Program-made: the position numbers and the translations under genes
Source: Nocardia rhamnosiphila NBRC 108938
GTDB taxonomy: Bacteria > Actinomycetota > Actinomycetes > Mycobacteriales > Mycobacteriaceae
DNA length: 64,000 nucleotides
NCBI RefSeq assembly: GCF_000720425.1
Contig: NZ_JOAJ01000005.1
Span: forward strand, 186,001 to 250,000
Direction of reading: 5' to 3'
Shown: in pieces, positions 21,250 to 31,075 of the stretch
Position numbering within the stretch: position 1 is the stretch's first letter
How the letters are laid out: each line of letters begins with the position of its first letter
The notes under the pieces: model-generated
Seen by the model: only the letters and a program-made list of their open reading frames with translations
Database searches by the model: none
What the model was told of the DNA's origin: nothing

Positions 21250-21557
21250 CCGTGCTCCCTAGCCTCGCAGCAATCCTCGCCTCGATAGATCAGCACGATT
21301 GTGGCAGACTTCACGCGACCCCCCGTCGGGTGTCGCGACCATGGCTTATGCCTGTAACCGGCTGGTCAATGTGCGTGAACCCGGGCTGAGTACACCAAGA
21401 AGTTATTGATCCGTTAGAATCTGATGACACAAATTCGGTCCGTCGTAGACGCAATTTCTCGGCCAGCCGCGACCCACGGGCAGCTCCACCCGTCGAGCCA
21501 CTATGCGAGTGTGGAGTTCCGCTGATGGAGCATGGCTGGGGCCAGGTTGGAAAGTGA
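21250..21557. other. Intergenic region between prpE and the conservon
   Basis: 308 bases between divergent genes, lower in GC than its flanks around 21390-21450. It contains TAGAAT (21415-21420), a candidate -10 element for cvnA, and no convincing gene. Promoters of both operons are expected here. Confidence 0.4.
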
Positions 21558-24500
21558 GTGGGAATGCGTGACGCCGCTAGGTCCGGCACGAAGCGCTGGG
21601 CGCTGAGTAACTGGGACCTTCGCTGGAAGGTTACGGCCGTGCTGGCTGTGCCATTGGCGGTCGCGGTCGGACTCGGCGTGTCCAGGATTTCGGCGGAATG
21701 GAGCAACGCGAACCGACTGGGTTCGGCCTCCGAGAACGTCAGTATCGTTCCTTCCGTCCTCGATCTCAGTACGGCCACGTCCGCCACGGCGGGCTCTCAG
21801 GTGATCGCCATCGCGCCGGGCCGGTCGATGGTCACCGAGGACAACCTGACCTCCCTGGACCAGGCGATCGCCGCGGCCGAATCCGCGCTCGGCGAACTCG
21901 ACGATCTACCGGTCGCGCGCCAGGCGCTCACGGAGATGATCGATCAGGCCAAGGGAGTTCGCGCCGGCGGTATGGCGCCGTCGAATCTGCCGCCGGACGA
22001 AGCCGTCCAGGTTCTCGACAAGGCCCGTAACGCGGGTGTCCGGGCCGTGGAGGCCATTCTCGGCGAGATCGGTGACGCATCGATCGATCCGGCGAAACTC
22101 CGGCTGGTCGACGCGCTGAACCTGCGGTCCACGATGGTCGGTGAGATCACGGCCGCGGCGGAGCTGCTGCGCAACCAGGAATCCGGTGAGCAGGCCTACC
22201 GCACCGCGACCAATACCGAACGCGCACTGCTGAACATCCTGAGCCAGCGCTACAACGCCGAGGATCCCGATATCGCGATCCTGCGCCAGGGCATCGACAA
22301 CCGCGCCGGAATGCTGGAGACCCCCGAGGCCCAGGCCGGTCGGCTGCCGCTGGGCGAGGCCCGGCAGTCGCTGCTGGACAGCACCGGGACCACCGACAAA
22401 CTGATCGCCGAGGCCACCTCCTCGATCGACGACGGTGTGCGGGCGATGGCCGACAAGGCCCTCTCCGATGCGGTCATCTACTCGATCGTCGTGCTGCTGA
22501 CGATCCTGGCGGCCCTGCTGCTCGCGGTGTTCGTGGCCCGGTCGATGATCGTGCCGCTGCACCGGCTGCGCCTGGCCGCCCTGCGGGTCGCCGAAAGCGA
22601 TCTGCCCGACGAGGTCGCCCAGCTCCGTACCGGTGCCTCGCCGGAGGAAGTGCCCCTCGAACCGATGCCCATCCGGTCCGAGGAGGAGATCGGTCAGCTC
22701 GCGCGTGCGATCGACGATATCCATGGTCAGGCGCTGCGCCTGGCCAGTGATCAGGCCCAGATGCGTTCCCAGGTCAACGATATGTTCGAGACCTTGGCCC
22801 GCCGCAGTAAATCGCTCGTCGACCATCAGCTCAGCCTCATCGAGGCGATGGAGTACGACGAGAAGGATCCGCGCCTGCTGGAGAATCTCTTCCGGCTGGA
22901 CCACCTCGCCGCGCGTATGCGCCGTAACGGCGACAACCTGCTGATTCTCGCCGGTACCAAACAGCGTCGCGCCAAATCCGCCCCCGTCGAGATCGCCGAC
23001 GTCCTGCGCGCCGCGATCTCCGAGGTCGAGGACTACGAGCGGGTCAAGCTCGGCGCCACCCCGCGCGGTGCGCTGATCGAACCGGCCGCCTCCGATATGG
23101 CGCATCTGTTCGCCGAACTCCTGGACAACGCCCTGCGCGCGTCGCCGCCGGAGACGGACGTGAAGTTCACCTTCGCGCAGGCACACGACCAGGGCCTGCT
23201 CATCGAGGTCGCGGACCGCGGTATCGGTATGCCGCCGAGCGAGATGGCCGAGATCAACCGCCGGCTCGAGAGCACCGCCGAACCCGGTCCGGACACCGCC
23301 CGCCACATGGGTCTGTTCGTCGTGGGCCGGCTCGCGGAACGGCACGGCCTCAACGTGCGGCTGCGGCCGACCTTCGATACCGCGCGCGATCCGGGTGTCA
23401 CTGTCACCGTGCACGTCCCGATGAGCCTGATCGTCGCCGGGGAGACCCAGATCCTGCCGCTGGCGACCGGTTCCGGGCCGCAGGCCGTCGTACCGAACGA
23501 CACCGCGAAGAAGAAGCCGGAACAGTCGCCCGACGAGGCCGCCGCGGCCGCGCTGCGCAATACGCCGGGCGGACCGTCGATGCAGACCCGCGGCATCAGC
23601 CGTACGGCCGCCGGGAACATGATGGTGACCGTCGACCCCGGCATGAGCGGACCGCTGCCGGCCGTCGAACGGCCCAAGCCGCCGGAACGTCCGGCCGCTC
23701 CCGCGCCGCTGGGCGCGGGCGGACTGCCGCAGCGACAGCCGGGTAGCGCGATGGCCGGGGGCACGCGCGAGGGCGAGCAGGGCACCACCAGTCTCCGGGA
23801 GGCCAGCGCGGGCAGCACCGCGCAGCGCGGCAAACTCGCCGCGGCCAGCCTGCCGAAACGCAATCTGGGACCGAGCGGCGGCGGCGCCACACCGACCCTG
23901 CCGCCGCGTATCCCGGGCGAATCGACCGCGGGCGGTCCGCCGCCGCGGGAGACCAAGACCGGCCCCGGCGGGCTGCCGCAGCGGCAGCCCGGCACCGCCG
24001 GCGCACCGCAGCCGGGTGGCCCGGCCGGATTGGGCGGTTTGCCGCAGCGCCAGCCCGGCGCGAATGGAGCGCCCGGTAGCCGCCGGGACGCCGTGCCCGC
24101 TCGCCCGGCCGGCGAGCGTCCCACCGAGACGGCGTCGGAAACCACCGCGCCGCCGCGTCCGGCCGGATCGTTGCCCACGCGTCAGCCGGGCCAGCAGCGT
24201 CCGGGCGGTCTGCCGCAACGGGATCCGGGTACCAACGGCGCCCCGGCCCGCGAGAACGGAGCCTCCGGGCTGCCGCAGCGCGGAGGGCCGGCTGCCGGCG
24301 GTCCGGCGCGGAGGGAACCGGAACCGCGTCCCGCCGCCGAATCCGCGTCGGGCGGACTGCCCACCCGGCGCGAGCCCGGAACCAACGGCCTGCCGCAGCG
24401 GGATTCCGCCTCGGGCCTGCCGCAGCGGGATTCCGCCTCGGGCCTGCCGCAGCGGGATTCCGCCTCGGGCCTGCCGCAGCGGGATACCGCGTCCGGCCTG

Positions 24501-25367
24501 CCGCAGCGGGACACCGCCAACGGCCTGCCGCAGCGGGATACCTCCGGTGAGTTGCCGGCCCAGCGCGGCCCGGCGGCGACCGGTGGGTTGCCGTCCCGGG
24601 AGCGCTCCGGCGAACTGCCGGCGCAGCGCCCGGGCGCGCTGCCGCCGCGCCGGGAAGCACCGGGCAACGGGCTTCCCCAGCGGCCGGCCGCCGGTGGCGG
24701 TCTGCCGCAGCGCGGAGCGCCGGCCGACAGCGGTCATACGGCCCGGGAACGCTCGAACACGCTGCCGCAGCGGGATACCGCGGCGCCGAGGCGGCAGGCC
24801 CCGCCCGCCGAGCCGGGCGCGCTGCCGCGCCGGGAACCGGGCGGGTACACCGCCGAACGGTTCGACAACCCGCCGGGTGTCGCGCTACCCCGGGCGGCCG
24901 AGCCCGCCGAGGGCCCGGCGGCCGCGCGGGAACCCGGACGGCACAGCTACAAGTCCAATCCCGCGAAAACGGCGTCCTTCTTCCAGACCCGGCTGCAGCC
25001 GGCCGAGGAGACGGACAGCGTGCTGGGCGGGACGCCCATCTTCGCGGAGATGATGTCGGCATGGCTGTCGGATTCGGACTCCGATCGTTCCCAGGCCGTC
25101 GCATCCTTCGACTCCCCGGGCGACGAGGGCTGGACGGCGGCCCGGCGGGCCAGCGAGGCCGAGCCCGAGACCCGCACCGCGGCCGGTCTGCCGCAGCGTA
25201 ATCCGGGTGTCCGGTTGGTACCCGGCGCTGTCAGCGGCGCCCAGGAACGGACGCCGAGTCGCAATCCCGAAACGATCCGGTCTAGTTTGAGTCGGCACCA
25301 GCAAGGTGTTCGGGATGGCCGCGCAATGAGAGCAATGAACCTAACCGGAGACAAAGGAGACCGATGA
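21558..25367 (+). CDS. cvnA: Conservon sensor kinase-like protein (CvnA)
   Basis: 1269 residues. N-terminal membrane helix (~25-42), an extracytoplasmic nitrate/sulfonate-sensing-type helical domain (~45-305), a second helix [23 protein letters not shown]-like linker, a dimerisation helix region ([20 protein letters not shown]) and an ATPase domain with [22 protein letters not shown] and [13 protein letters not shown]. The last ~570 residues are Pro/Gly/Arg-rich with many GLPQR repeats, including a tight run near residues 940-1000. Such proteins head conservons (kinase-like, roadblock, DUF742, GTPase), which form membrane complexes affecting development in Streptomyces. GTG 21558 or ATG 21564 may be the start. 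Overlaps cvnB as ATGA. Confidence 0.88.
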   Translation: MGMRDAARSGTKRWALSNWDLRWKVTAVLAVPLAVAVGLGVSRISAEWSNANRLGSASENVSIVPSVLDLSTATSATAGSQVIAIAPGRSMVTEDNLTSLDQAIAAAESALGELDDLPVARQALTEMIDQAKGVRAGGMAPSNLPPDEAVQVLDKARNAGVRAVEAILGEIGDASIDPAKLRLVDALNLRSTMVGEITAAAELLRNQESGEQAYRTATNTERALLNILSQRYNAEDPDIAILRQGIDNRAGMLETPEAQAGRLPLGEARQSLLDSTGTTDKLIAEATSSIDDGVRAMADKALSDAVIYSIVVLLTILAALLLAVFVARSMIVPLHRLRLAALRVAESDLPDEVAQLRTGASPEEVPLEPMPIRSEEEIGQLARAIDDIHGQALRLASDQAQMRSQVNDMFETLARRSKSLVDHQLSLIEAMEYDEKDPRLLENLFRLDHLAARMRRNGDNLLILAGTKQRRAKSAPVEIADVLRAAISEVEDYERVKLGATPRGALIEPAASDMAHLFAELLDNALRASPPETDVKFTFAQAHDQGLLIEVADRGIGMPPSEMAEINRRLESTAEPGPDTARHMGLFVVGRLAERHGLNVRLRPTFDTARDPGVTVTVHVPMSLIVAGETQILPLATGSGPQAVVPNDTAKKKPEQSPDEAAAAALRNTPGGPSMQTRGISRTAAGNMMVTVDPGMSGPLPAVERPKPPERPAAPAPLGAGGLPQRQPGSAMAGGTREGEQGTTSLREASAGSTAQRGKLAAASLPKRNLGPSGGGATPTLPPRIPGESTAGGPPPRETKTGPGGLPQRQPGTAGAPQPGGPAGLGGLPQRQPGANGAPGSRRDAVPARPAGERPTETASETTAPPRPAGSLPTRQPGQQRPGGLPQRDPGTNGAPARENGASGLPQRGGPAAGGPARREPEPRPAAESASGGLPTRREPGTNGLPQRDSASGLPQRDSASGLPQRDSASGLPQRDTASGLPQRDTANGLPQRDTSGELPAQRGPAATGGLPSRERSGELPAQRPGALPPRREAPGNGLPQRPAAGGGLPQRGAPADSGHTARERSNTLPQRDTAAPRRQAPPAEPGALPRREPGGYTAERFDNPPGVALPRAAEPAEGPAAAREPGRHSYKSNPAKTASFFQTRLQPAEETDSVLGGTPIFAEMMSAWLSDSDSDRSQAVASFDSPGDEGWTAARRASEAEPETRTAAGLPQRNPGVRLVPGAVSGAQERTPSRNPETIRSSLSRHQQGVRDGRAMRAMNLTGDKGDR
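24388..24552 (+). repeat. In-frame tandem 27-base repeats in cvnA
   Basis: About six consecutive 27-base units encode GLPQRDSAS or close variants (DTAS, DTAN, DTSG); the first three are nearly identical in DNA. They lie inside the disordered tail of CvnA. Looser GLPQR or LPQRxPG motifs occur on both sides through most of the tail. Confidence 0.9.
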
Positions 25368-25777
25368 ACCCCGAACTAGGTGGTACGAACCGTCAGTTGG
25401 ATTGGCTGGTTTCGAACTTCGCAGGCGAGGTTCCTGGCGTAGCCCATGCCGTTCTGGTCTCGGCCGACGGCCTGCTGATGGCGGCGAGTGCCCAACTACC
25501 GGTCGACCGCGCCGAGCAGCTCTCGGCGGTCACGGCCGGACTGGCGAGTCTCTCGGTGGGTGTGTCCAATCTGTTCGAAGGCGGCACGGTTCTGCAGTCC
25601 GTCGTCGAAATGGAGCACGGCTACCTGCTGCTGATGGCGGTGGGCGACGGGTCCTATCTCGCGGTCCTGACCAATACGTCCTGTGATATCGGACAGGTCG
25701 GCTACGAGATGGCTTTGTTGGTCGAACGCGTAGGCCAGACAGTTCAGGCCACTCCACGCGTCACGATGGGTTCCTGA
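25364..25777 (+). CDS. cvnB: Roadblock/LC7 domain protein (CvnB)
   Basis: 137 residues, a single roadblock/LC7 domain: [32 protein letters not shown] at the start and [24 protein letters not shown] in the core (cited in part). Roadblock proteins in bacteria act as partners of small GTPases. The ATG overlaps the cvnA stop by four bases, and AAAGGAGA precedes it. It is the second member of the four-gene conservon. Confidence 0.92.
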   Translation: MNPELGGTNRQLDWLVSNFAGEVPGVAHAVLVSADGLLMAASAQLPVDRAEQLSAVTAGLASLSVGVSNLFEGGTVLQSVVEMEHGYLLLMAVGDGSYLAVLTNTSCDIGQVGYEMALLVERVGQTVQATPRVTMGS

Positions 25778-25784
25778 TGGTGGG

Positions 25785-26159
25785 ATGGACATAGAGGATC
25801 ACCGCGTGGGAGGCTCCGAGCCCAGTCTCGTGCGCCCGTACTCGCTGACCGCCGGTCGTACCCGACCGAAGGTGGAGTTGGCGCTCGAGGCTCTCGTCGC
25901 GTCCCATCCCATTTCGCTCGAACGCCAGTACGAACTGAGCAATATCGAAAACTCGATAGTCGAGTTGTGCAGGGAGTCGCCGTCGGTCGCCGAACTAGCG
26001 GCTCGACTGGGTATACCGATCGGGGTGGCGCGTGTACTTGTAGCGGACCTGATCGAAGCCGGGCATGTCCGCGTTTCGGCGACTTTGAAAGACGATTCCA
26101 GCGACGATGAACGTCGCGAGCTGATCGAAAGGGTTCTCAGTGGACTCCGGCGTATATGA
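25785..26159 (+). CDS. cvnC: DUF742 protein (CvnC)
   Basis: 124 residues. DUF742 hallmarks are VRPYSLTAGRTRP near the start and a winged-helix-like segment IVELCRESPSVAELAARLG with IGVARVLVADLIEAGHV. DUF742 proteins form the third member of conservons. The gene starts 7 bases after the cvnB stop and overlaps cvnD by 20 bases, so all four genes form one tight operon. Confidence 0.92.
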   Translation: MDIEDHRVGGSEPSLVRPYSLTAGRTRPKVELALEALVASHPISLERQYELSNIENSIVELCRESPSVAELAARLGIPIGVARVLVADLIEAGHVRVSATLKDDSSDDERRELIERVLSGLRRI

Positions 26160-26742
26160 TTCGACGGCACAGGTCGATACCCGCCAGACCAAGCCGACTT
26201 CGGCGAAGATCGTGGTCGCAGGTGGGTTCGGCGTGGGCAAAACGACGCTGGTGGGGGCAGTTTCGGAAATCGTCCCGTTGAGAACCGAGGCTCTGGTGAC
26301 CAATGCCAGCGCCGGGATCGACAGTCTCGCGGGTATCGAGAGTAAATCCACCACCACGGTGGCCATGGACTTCGGCCGGATCAGCCTGGCCGAGGATCTC
26401 GTGCTGTACCTGTTCGGTACTCCCGGCCAGTACCGTTTCTGGTTCATGTGGGACGACCTCATCCGGGGTGCGATCGGCGCGGTCGTGCTGATCGACACCC
26501 GGCGGCTGGAGGACAGTTTCGCGGCGGTCGACTACTTCGAGGCGCGCAACCTGCCGTTCCTCGTGGCGCTCAACCAGTTCGACGACGCCCCGCAGTATCC
26601 GATCGAGGACATCCGGCAGGCACTGGCCGTGCCGGCCGATGTGCCGATCATGCCGATCGACGCGCGCCGCCGGGAGCCGGCCAAGGAGGCGCTGGTGCGG
26701 TTGACCGAGTACGCGCTGCAGAAGGTCACCCGGGGCTACTGA
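26140..26742 (+). CDS. cvnD: Conservon GTP-binding protein (CvnD)
   Basis: 200 residues, a Ras-like GTPase of the conservon/MglA-related group. G1 is GGFGVGKTTL, a G3-type segment is YLFGTPGQYRFWFMW, where the usual DxxG is replaced by xTPG, and G4 is NQFD in place of NKxD. The GTG at 26140 is preceded by GAAAGGG and overlaps cvnC. Conservon GTPases bind the membrane-associated CvnA/B/C complex. Last gene of the operon; accD3 follows after 73 bases. Confidence 0.92.
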   Translation: MDSGVYDSTAQVDTRQTKPTSAKIVVAGGFGVGKTTLVGAVSEIVPLRTEALVTNASAGIDSLAGIESKSTTTVAMDFGRISLAEDLVLYLFGTPGQYRFWFMWDDLIRGAIGAVVLIDTRRLEDSFAAVDYFEARNLPFLVALNQFDDAPQYPIEDIRQALAVPADVPIMPIDARRREPAKEALVRLTEYALQKVTRGY

Positions 26743-26815
26743 TCCGGCTGCCCGTCATACTGGTCGGCGTGCCGGTGTGGACAGTTGCGGTGTGGGAGGC
26801 CCCGGGGCGGCTCGG

Positions 26816-28354
26816 ATGACATTGTCGCGAATCGGCTCCAGGCAACTACTCGAGGTGCTGCTGGATCCGGGCTCCTTCGTGAGCTGGGATTCCGCGCCCC
26901 TGGATGTGGCGCGGACCGGTGACTACCGGTCCGCGCTCGCCCGGGCGAGCGCGGCGGCGGGAACCGACGAGGCGGTGCTCACCGGCGAGGGACTGTTACG
27001 CGGTCGCCGCATCGCGGTCATCGCGTGCGAGTTCGGGTTCCTGGCCGGTTCGGTGGGAGTCGCGGCGGCCGAGCGGATCGTCACCGCGGTCGAACGCGCC
27101 ACCGAACTGGGGCTGCCGCTGGTCGCGTCGCCGACTTCCGGCGGTACCAGGATGCAGGAGGGCACCCTCGCCTTCGTGCAGATGGTGAAGATCGCCGGGG
27201 CAGTGGCGGCACATAAATCGGCCGGCCACCCCTACATCGTGTACCTGCGCAACCCCACCATGGGTGGGGTATTCGCGTCGTGGGGGTCGCTGGGGCACAT
27301 CACCTTCGCCGAACCGGGCGCGCTCATCGGTTTTCTCGGGCCCCGGGTGTACGAGGCGCTCTACGGTCATCCGTTTCCCGACGGTGTGCAGACAGCCGAG
27401 AACCTCTACCGAAACGGCGTGATCGACGGGGTTGTCGAGGTACCGGTGTTCCGGCGTATCGCCCATCGGGCGCTGAGCGTTTTCAGCGGCCGGGTGCGGG
27501 CGCCCGGCGATCCGGATCCCGCTGTCACACATGATTTCCGGGAGACCGAGTCGGTCACCGGGGCCTGGGATTCGGTCCTCGCCTCCCGGCGGCCGGATCG
27601 TCCGGGGCTACGCGAACTGCTCCGGCGGACCACCCAGCGGGTTCCGCTCAGCGGCACCGGCCAGGGGGAGGCGGACCGCACTGTGGTGCTGGCGCTCGCG
27701 CGGTTCCACGGCCGGCCGTGTGTCGTGTTCGGTCACGACCGCGCCCATCAGGACCCCGAGCACACCATGGGTCCGGCCGCGCTGCGGGAAGCGCGCCGCA
27801 GTATGCAACTGGCGGCCGAACTGCGGCTCCCGCTGGTGCTGGTGATCGATACGATCGGCGCCGCGCTGTCCAAAGAGGCCGAAGAGCGGGGTCTGGCGCC
27901 CGAGATCGCGCGCTGCCTGGCCGATCTGGTGACGCTGGACACCGCGACGGTTTCGGTACTGCTCGGCCAGGGGACCGGCGGCGGCGCACTCGCGCTGCTA
28001 CCCGCGGACCGGGTGCTGGCGGCCACCCACGGCTGGCTCGCACCACTTCCGCCGGAGGGGGCCAGTGCGATCGTCCATCGCGATACCGAGTACGCACCGG
28101 AACTGGCTGCGGCGCAACGTATCCGGTCGGCGGAACTGCTGGCGGACGGGATCGTGGATCGTATCGTGCCGGAGTATCCCGACGCCGCGGACGAGCCGGT
28201 CGAATTCGCGCGCCGCACCGTCGCGGCGATCGCCGCGGAACTCGACCGGTTGAGCGCGCAATCACCCGCCGAACGGCAGGCGGCCCGGCAGCGCCGTTAT
28301 CGCCGGCTGGGGGTCCCGCCCCGAAGCGGCGGGAGCGGTCGGTCGGGTACCTAG
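26816..28354 (+). CDS. accD3: Acetyl-/propionyl-CoA carboxylase beta subunit AccD3
   Basis: 512 residues, a biotin-dependent carboxyltransferase with N and C halves: SPTSGGTRMQEGTLAFVQM and GALIGFLGPRVYEALYG in the N half, LGQGTGGGALALLPADRVLA and LPPEGASAIVHRD in the C half. These oxyanion-hole glycine loops are typical. It aligns over its length with Rv0904c (AccD3), whose exact acyl-CoA substrate is not settled. I chose ATG 26816 (MTLSRIGSRQL) because it matches the family N-terminus; an upstream in-frame GTG at 26777 would add 13 residues. In M. tuberculosis accD3 lies beside prrA and echA6; here the conservon and prpE are in between. Confidence 0.9.
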   Translation: MTLSRIGSRQLLEVLLDPGSFVSWDSAPLDVARTGDYRSALARASAAAGTDEAVLTGEGLLRGRRIAVIACEFGFLAGSVGVAAAERIVTAVERATELGLPLVASPTSGGTRMQEGTLAFVQMVKIAGAVAAHKSAGHPYIVYLRNPTMGGVFASWGSLGHITFAEPGALIGFLGPRVYEALYGHPFPDGVQTAENLYRNGVIDGVVEVPVFRRIAHRALSVFSGRVRAPGDPDPAVTHDFRETESVTGAWDSVLASRRPDRPGLRELLRRTTQRVPLSGTGQGEADRTVVLALARFHGRPCVVFGHDRAHQDPEHTMGPAALREARRSMQLAAELRLPLVLVIDTIGAALSKEAEERGLAPEIARCLADLVTLDTATVSVLLGQGTGGGALALLPADRVLAATHGWLAPLPPEGASAIVHRDTEYAPELAAAQRIRSAELLADGIVDRIVPEYPDAADEPVEFARRTVAAIAAELDRLSAQSPAERQAARQRRYRRLGVPPRSGGSGRSGT

Positions 28355-28401
28355 GCGGTGGGCCCGCTCCTGAGGAAGTTCTCCGGGCGGGCCGCCGGCG
28401 A

Positions 28402-28950
28402 TCAGTTCTCCGGTTCGGGCTCGGCTCGGTTCCAGGCCAGGATCATGGCGGGGGCGCAGCCGCCGGCGAGCACGGTCGCCAGGACCATCACGCCGCCGGC
28501 GTAGGCGGTGCGGAACGCGTCCGCTTCGGGGAACAGCGCCCCGCTCCAGACCAGATACATCATCGGGAACACCGTCAGGCCCTGGGTGACGGACAGTCCG
28601 AACGACCGGGCTTTCTCACGCTGGGCGAACTCCATTTCGTCCAGCGTTTCCGCCGGGGCGTTGTCCTGGGCCTGCGAAACGATCCGCAGCATCGTCCAGG
28701 CCGGCAGGAAGACCAGTGCGCTGAGACCGGCGAACAGCGCGGCCCATGCCACGCCGAACGCGCAGAGTAGGCCGGTGACGAAGAGGACGGCGAGCGCGGT
28801 GATCACCAGCACCACCAGGGCCCGGCGGCGGCGGGTGGTGCGCCAGCCCGGCAGCATCCCGGCGATCTGCTTCTCCCGGACCAACCAGCGCCGTACGCGG
28901 TAGGCCTGGTATCGGTCGAGCAGGGTTTTCGGTTCGGTGGCGGCGGTCAT
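28402..28950 (-). CDS. Small multi-pass membrane protein
   Basis: 182 residues with two pairs of hydrophobic helices: LVVLVITALAVLFVTGLLC and WAALFAGLSALVFLPAW in the first half, and TVFPMMYLVWSGALF and GGVMVLATVLAGG in the second. A basic N-terminal part (RVRRWLVREKQIAG) precedes them. The ATG at 28950 overlaps the upstream Xre gene stop by four bases, so the two are translated together. Small Xre regulators paired with a membrane protein of this kind are common in Gram-positives; function unknown. Confidence 0.7.
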   Translation of the reverse strand: MTAATEPKTLLDRYQAYRVRRWLVREKQIAGMLPGWRTTRRRRALVVLVITALAVLFVTGLLCAFGVAWAALFAGLSALVFLPAWTMLRIVSQAQDNAPAETLDEMEFAQREKARSFGLSVTQGLTVFPMMYLVWSGALFPEADAFRTAYAGGVMVLATVLAGGCAPAMILAWNRAEPEPEN

Positions 28951-29225
28951 GGCTGCTGTCCTTTCTCGCGGGCGTACACCTCGGCCGATAGGGGAGTGAA
29001 CTCGGTTCGGGAGAACACCGCCTCCACCGGCAGCCGGAACACCTCGCATATCCGCAGGGCGAGATCCAGGCTCGGGTAGTGGTTGCCGCGTTCGAGTGCG
29101 CCGATTGTCTGGGGGTTGACGTTCACTGCTTCGGCCAGGGTCGCTCGCGACATCCGGTGTTCGGCCCGCAGTACTGCGATCCGATTGAAGATCGGTAGTG
29201 TTTCCCCGCGCCTTACTGGGCTCAC
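28947..29225 (-). CDS. Small Xre-type HTH regulator
   Basis: 92 residues, almost entirely one HTH_3 domain: RIAVLRAEHRMSRATLAEAV, then NVNPQTIGALERGNHYPSL and ICEVFRLPVEAVF. It starts at a GTG (29225) with no ribosome binding site; TTGACA at 29256-29261 and AACACT at 29233-29238 on the minus strand place the transcript start at or next to the GTG, so it is probably leaderless. A palindrome GTTGT-N6-ACAAC (29236-29251) overlaps the promoter and may be its own operator. Coupled to the membrane protein gene downstream. Confidence 0.8.
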   Translation of the reverse strand: MSPVRRGETLPIFNRIAVLRAEHRMSRATLAEAVNVNPQTIGALERGNHYPSLDLALRICEVFRLPVEAVFSRTEFTPLSAEVYAREKGQQP

Positions 29226-29232
29226 GCAATGA

Positions 29233-29261
29233 AGTGTTGTAAAAACACAACGATATGTCAA
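29233..29261 (-). promoter_or_regulatory. Promoter and palindromic operator of the Xre gene
   Basis: Minus-strand TTGACA (29256-29261), a 17-base spacer and AACACT (29233-29238) lead to a leaderless GTG at 29225. The palindrome GTTGT-N6-ACAAC (29236-29251) lies between and over the -10 region. Autoregulation is inference. Confidence 0.5.
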
Positions 29262-29342
29262 GTAGATCCATAGCCGAGCGATTGATGGACACGGACCGCT
29301 CGTTCGTTGACCTGCCGCCGAAGCGCTTCTACCGTCGAGGCG

Positions 29343-30200
29343 GTGACCACTAGACGTGAGACCGGTGTAGTTCCTCCGATCGTGTTGAACGACGGGAGTC
29401 TTATCCCACAGCTCGGTTTCGGGGTGTTCCAGGTTCCGGCGGACCAGGTGTTCGACACCGTCACCGCCGCGCTGAACGCGGGTTACCGCAGTATCGACAC
29501 TGCGGCGATCTACGAGAACGAAGAGGGCACCGGGCGTGCCATCAGGCATTTCGGCCTACCCCGCGACGAGGTCTTCGTCACCACGAAACTGTGGAACGCC
29601 GACCAGGGTTACGACTCCACCCTGCGCGCGTTCGACGCGAGTATGCAGCGGCTCGGGCTCGACTACCTGGACCTGTATCTCATCCACTGGCCGGTACCCG
29701 CCGCGAATCGTTTCGTGGACACCTTCCGCGCGTTCCAGCGCTTGAAGGCCGACGGCCGGGTCCGTTCCATCGGGGTCTCCAATTTCCGGATCCCCGATCT
29801 GGAGCGGCTCATCGCCGAAACCGGGGAGACCCCCTCGGTGAACCAGATCGAGTTGCACCCCCGGCTGACCCAGCCCGAACTGCGCGATTACCACGCCGAG
29901 CACGCCATCGCCACGGAGGCGTGGAGTCCGCTCGGCCAGGGCACGGTACTCGACGATCCGGTGATCACCCGGATCGCCGGCGAGGTGGACCGCACGCCGG
30001 CGCAGGTGATCATCCGCTGGCATCTGCAACTCGGCAATGTGGTGATCCCGAAATCGGTGACCCCGGCCCGGATCCTGGAGAACTTCGACATTCTCGGGTT
30101 CGAATTGTCGGCCGATCAGATACAGGCGATCTCCGCGCTGAACTCCGGGTCCCGCACCGGCGCCGACCCGGAGACCTTCGCTTTCGGCCTGGAGAACTGA
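29343..30200 (+). CDS. Aldo/keto reductase
   Basis: 285 residues, a TIM-barrel NADPH-dependent oxidoreductase reducing aldehydes or ketones. The catalytic tetrad is visible: Asp and Tyr in SIDTAAIYENEEGTG, Lys in VFVTTKLWN, His in LYLIHWPVP. Cofactor segments GVSNFRIPDLERL and VVIPKSVTPARILENFDI follow. It resembles the 2,5-didehydrogluconate reductase-like (AKR5) group; the natural substrate is unknown. The GTG at 29343 follows a GAGG; the Xre gene is divergent, about 120 bases away. Confidence 0.9.
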   Translation: MTTRRETGVVPPIVLNDGSLIPQLGFGVFQVPADQVFDTVTAALNAGYRSIDTAAIYENEEGTGRAIRHFGLPRDEVFVTTKLWNADQGYDSTLRAFDASMQRLGLDYLDLYLIHWPVPAANRFVDTFRAFQRLKADGRVRSIGVSNFRIPDLERLIAETGETPSVNQIELHPRLTQPELRDYHAEHAIATEAWSPLGQGTVLDDPVITRIAGEVDRTPAQVIIRWHLQLGNVVIPKSVTPARILENFDILGFELSADQIQAISALNSGSRTGADPETFAFGLEN

Positions 30201-30349
30201 ACCGGGTGCCGGTAGCCGCGCGGCCGCCGGCCGGGCGGCCATGAGCCGTGTCGCCTTCCCCGGGCGAGTGACGCTCCTGTGGCAGAGTGGGCAGTAGCGC
30301 CTCGTTATCGGCGGTTGTATCGGTATACGTTCAGCGGGGAAGGACACAC

Positions 30350-31075
30350 ATGCTCGGGGTCAGCCGTGACGGCGACGTCGTCACCATCGAACTACAACGC
30401 GAGGAACGGCGTAACGCGCTGAACCTGGACCTGGTCATCCGGCTGCGGGAGGCGCTGTCCAATGCCCGCCTCGATTCCCGGGCGATCGTGATCACCGGTA
30501 GCGGATCGGTGTTCAGCGCGGGCGCGGATCTGGACGGTGTGTACTCCACCGAGTTTCTCGACGCCCTGCTGGACATGCTGCACGAGGTCGAGTCCATGCC
30601 GGTCCCGGTGATCGCGGCGTTGAACGGTCCGGCACTGGGCGCGGGCGTGCAATTGGCGATGGCGGCGGATCTGCGGGTGATGGCCCAGGACTCCTACCTC
30701 GCCATACCGGCCGCGAAACTGGGCATCTCGGTGGACCGCTGGACCACGCGCCGGCTGGTCTCATTGATCGGCGGGGGCCCCGCCCGGACCGTGCTCCTCG
30801 CCGCCGAGCCGATCTCGGCCTCCGACGCCTACACCTTCGGTTTCGCGAATCGCCTCGGCACGGTGGCCGACGCCCAGGGCTGGGCGAAGTCCATCGCCGA
30901 GCTGGCGCCGTTGTCACTGCGGCACCTGAAACTCGAACTCAACGACGACGGCACCCGGGATCCGGCCAACCGCGAACAGCAGGCCGCTTTGGAGGCAGCA
31001 TGGTCCAGCGCGGATGCGGAAGAGGGCAGGCAGGCCCGGCAGGAGAAGCGTCCCGCCAAGTTCGTGGGCAAATGA
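30350..31075 (+). CDS. echA6: Enoyl-CoA hydratase-like protein EchA6
   Basis: 241 residues, crotonase fold: VTIELQREERRNALN, GSGSVFSAGADLDG (oxyanion loop) and NGPALGAGVQLAMAADLRV. The positions that carry catalytic Glu in true hydratases read AIPAAKLGISVDRW here, with no Glu. That is also the case in M. tuberculosis EchA6 (Rv0905), which binds long-chain acyl-CoA and hands it to the mycolate FAS-II system rather than hydrating it. A similar role in mycolate synthesis is inference. GGGAAGGA precedes the ATG; the stop overlaps the next gene as ATGA. Confidence 0.88.
   Translation: MLGVSRDGDVVTIELQREERRNALNLDLVIRLREALSNARLDSRAIVITGSGSVFSAGADLDGVYSTEFLDALLDMLHEVESMPVPVIAALNGPALGAGVQLAMAADLRVMAQDSYLAIPAAKLGISVDRWTTRRLVSLIGGGPARTVLLAAEPISASDAYTFGFANRLGTVADAQGWAKSIAELAPLSLRHLKLELNDDGTRDPANREQQAALEAAWSSADAEEGRQARQEKRPAKFVGK

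Noticed and set aside
24388..24552. CRISPR-like regular repeats
   Set aside because: The repeats are contiguous, in frame and encode GLPQR units; there are no spacers.
21906..24737. 943-codon minus-strand open frame opposite cvnA
   Set aside because: Its composition (Arg/Gly/Gln) mirrors the repeats of cvnA on the other strand; no start signal or domain.
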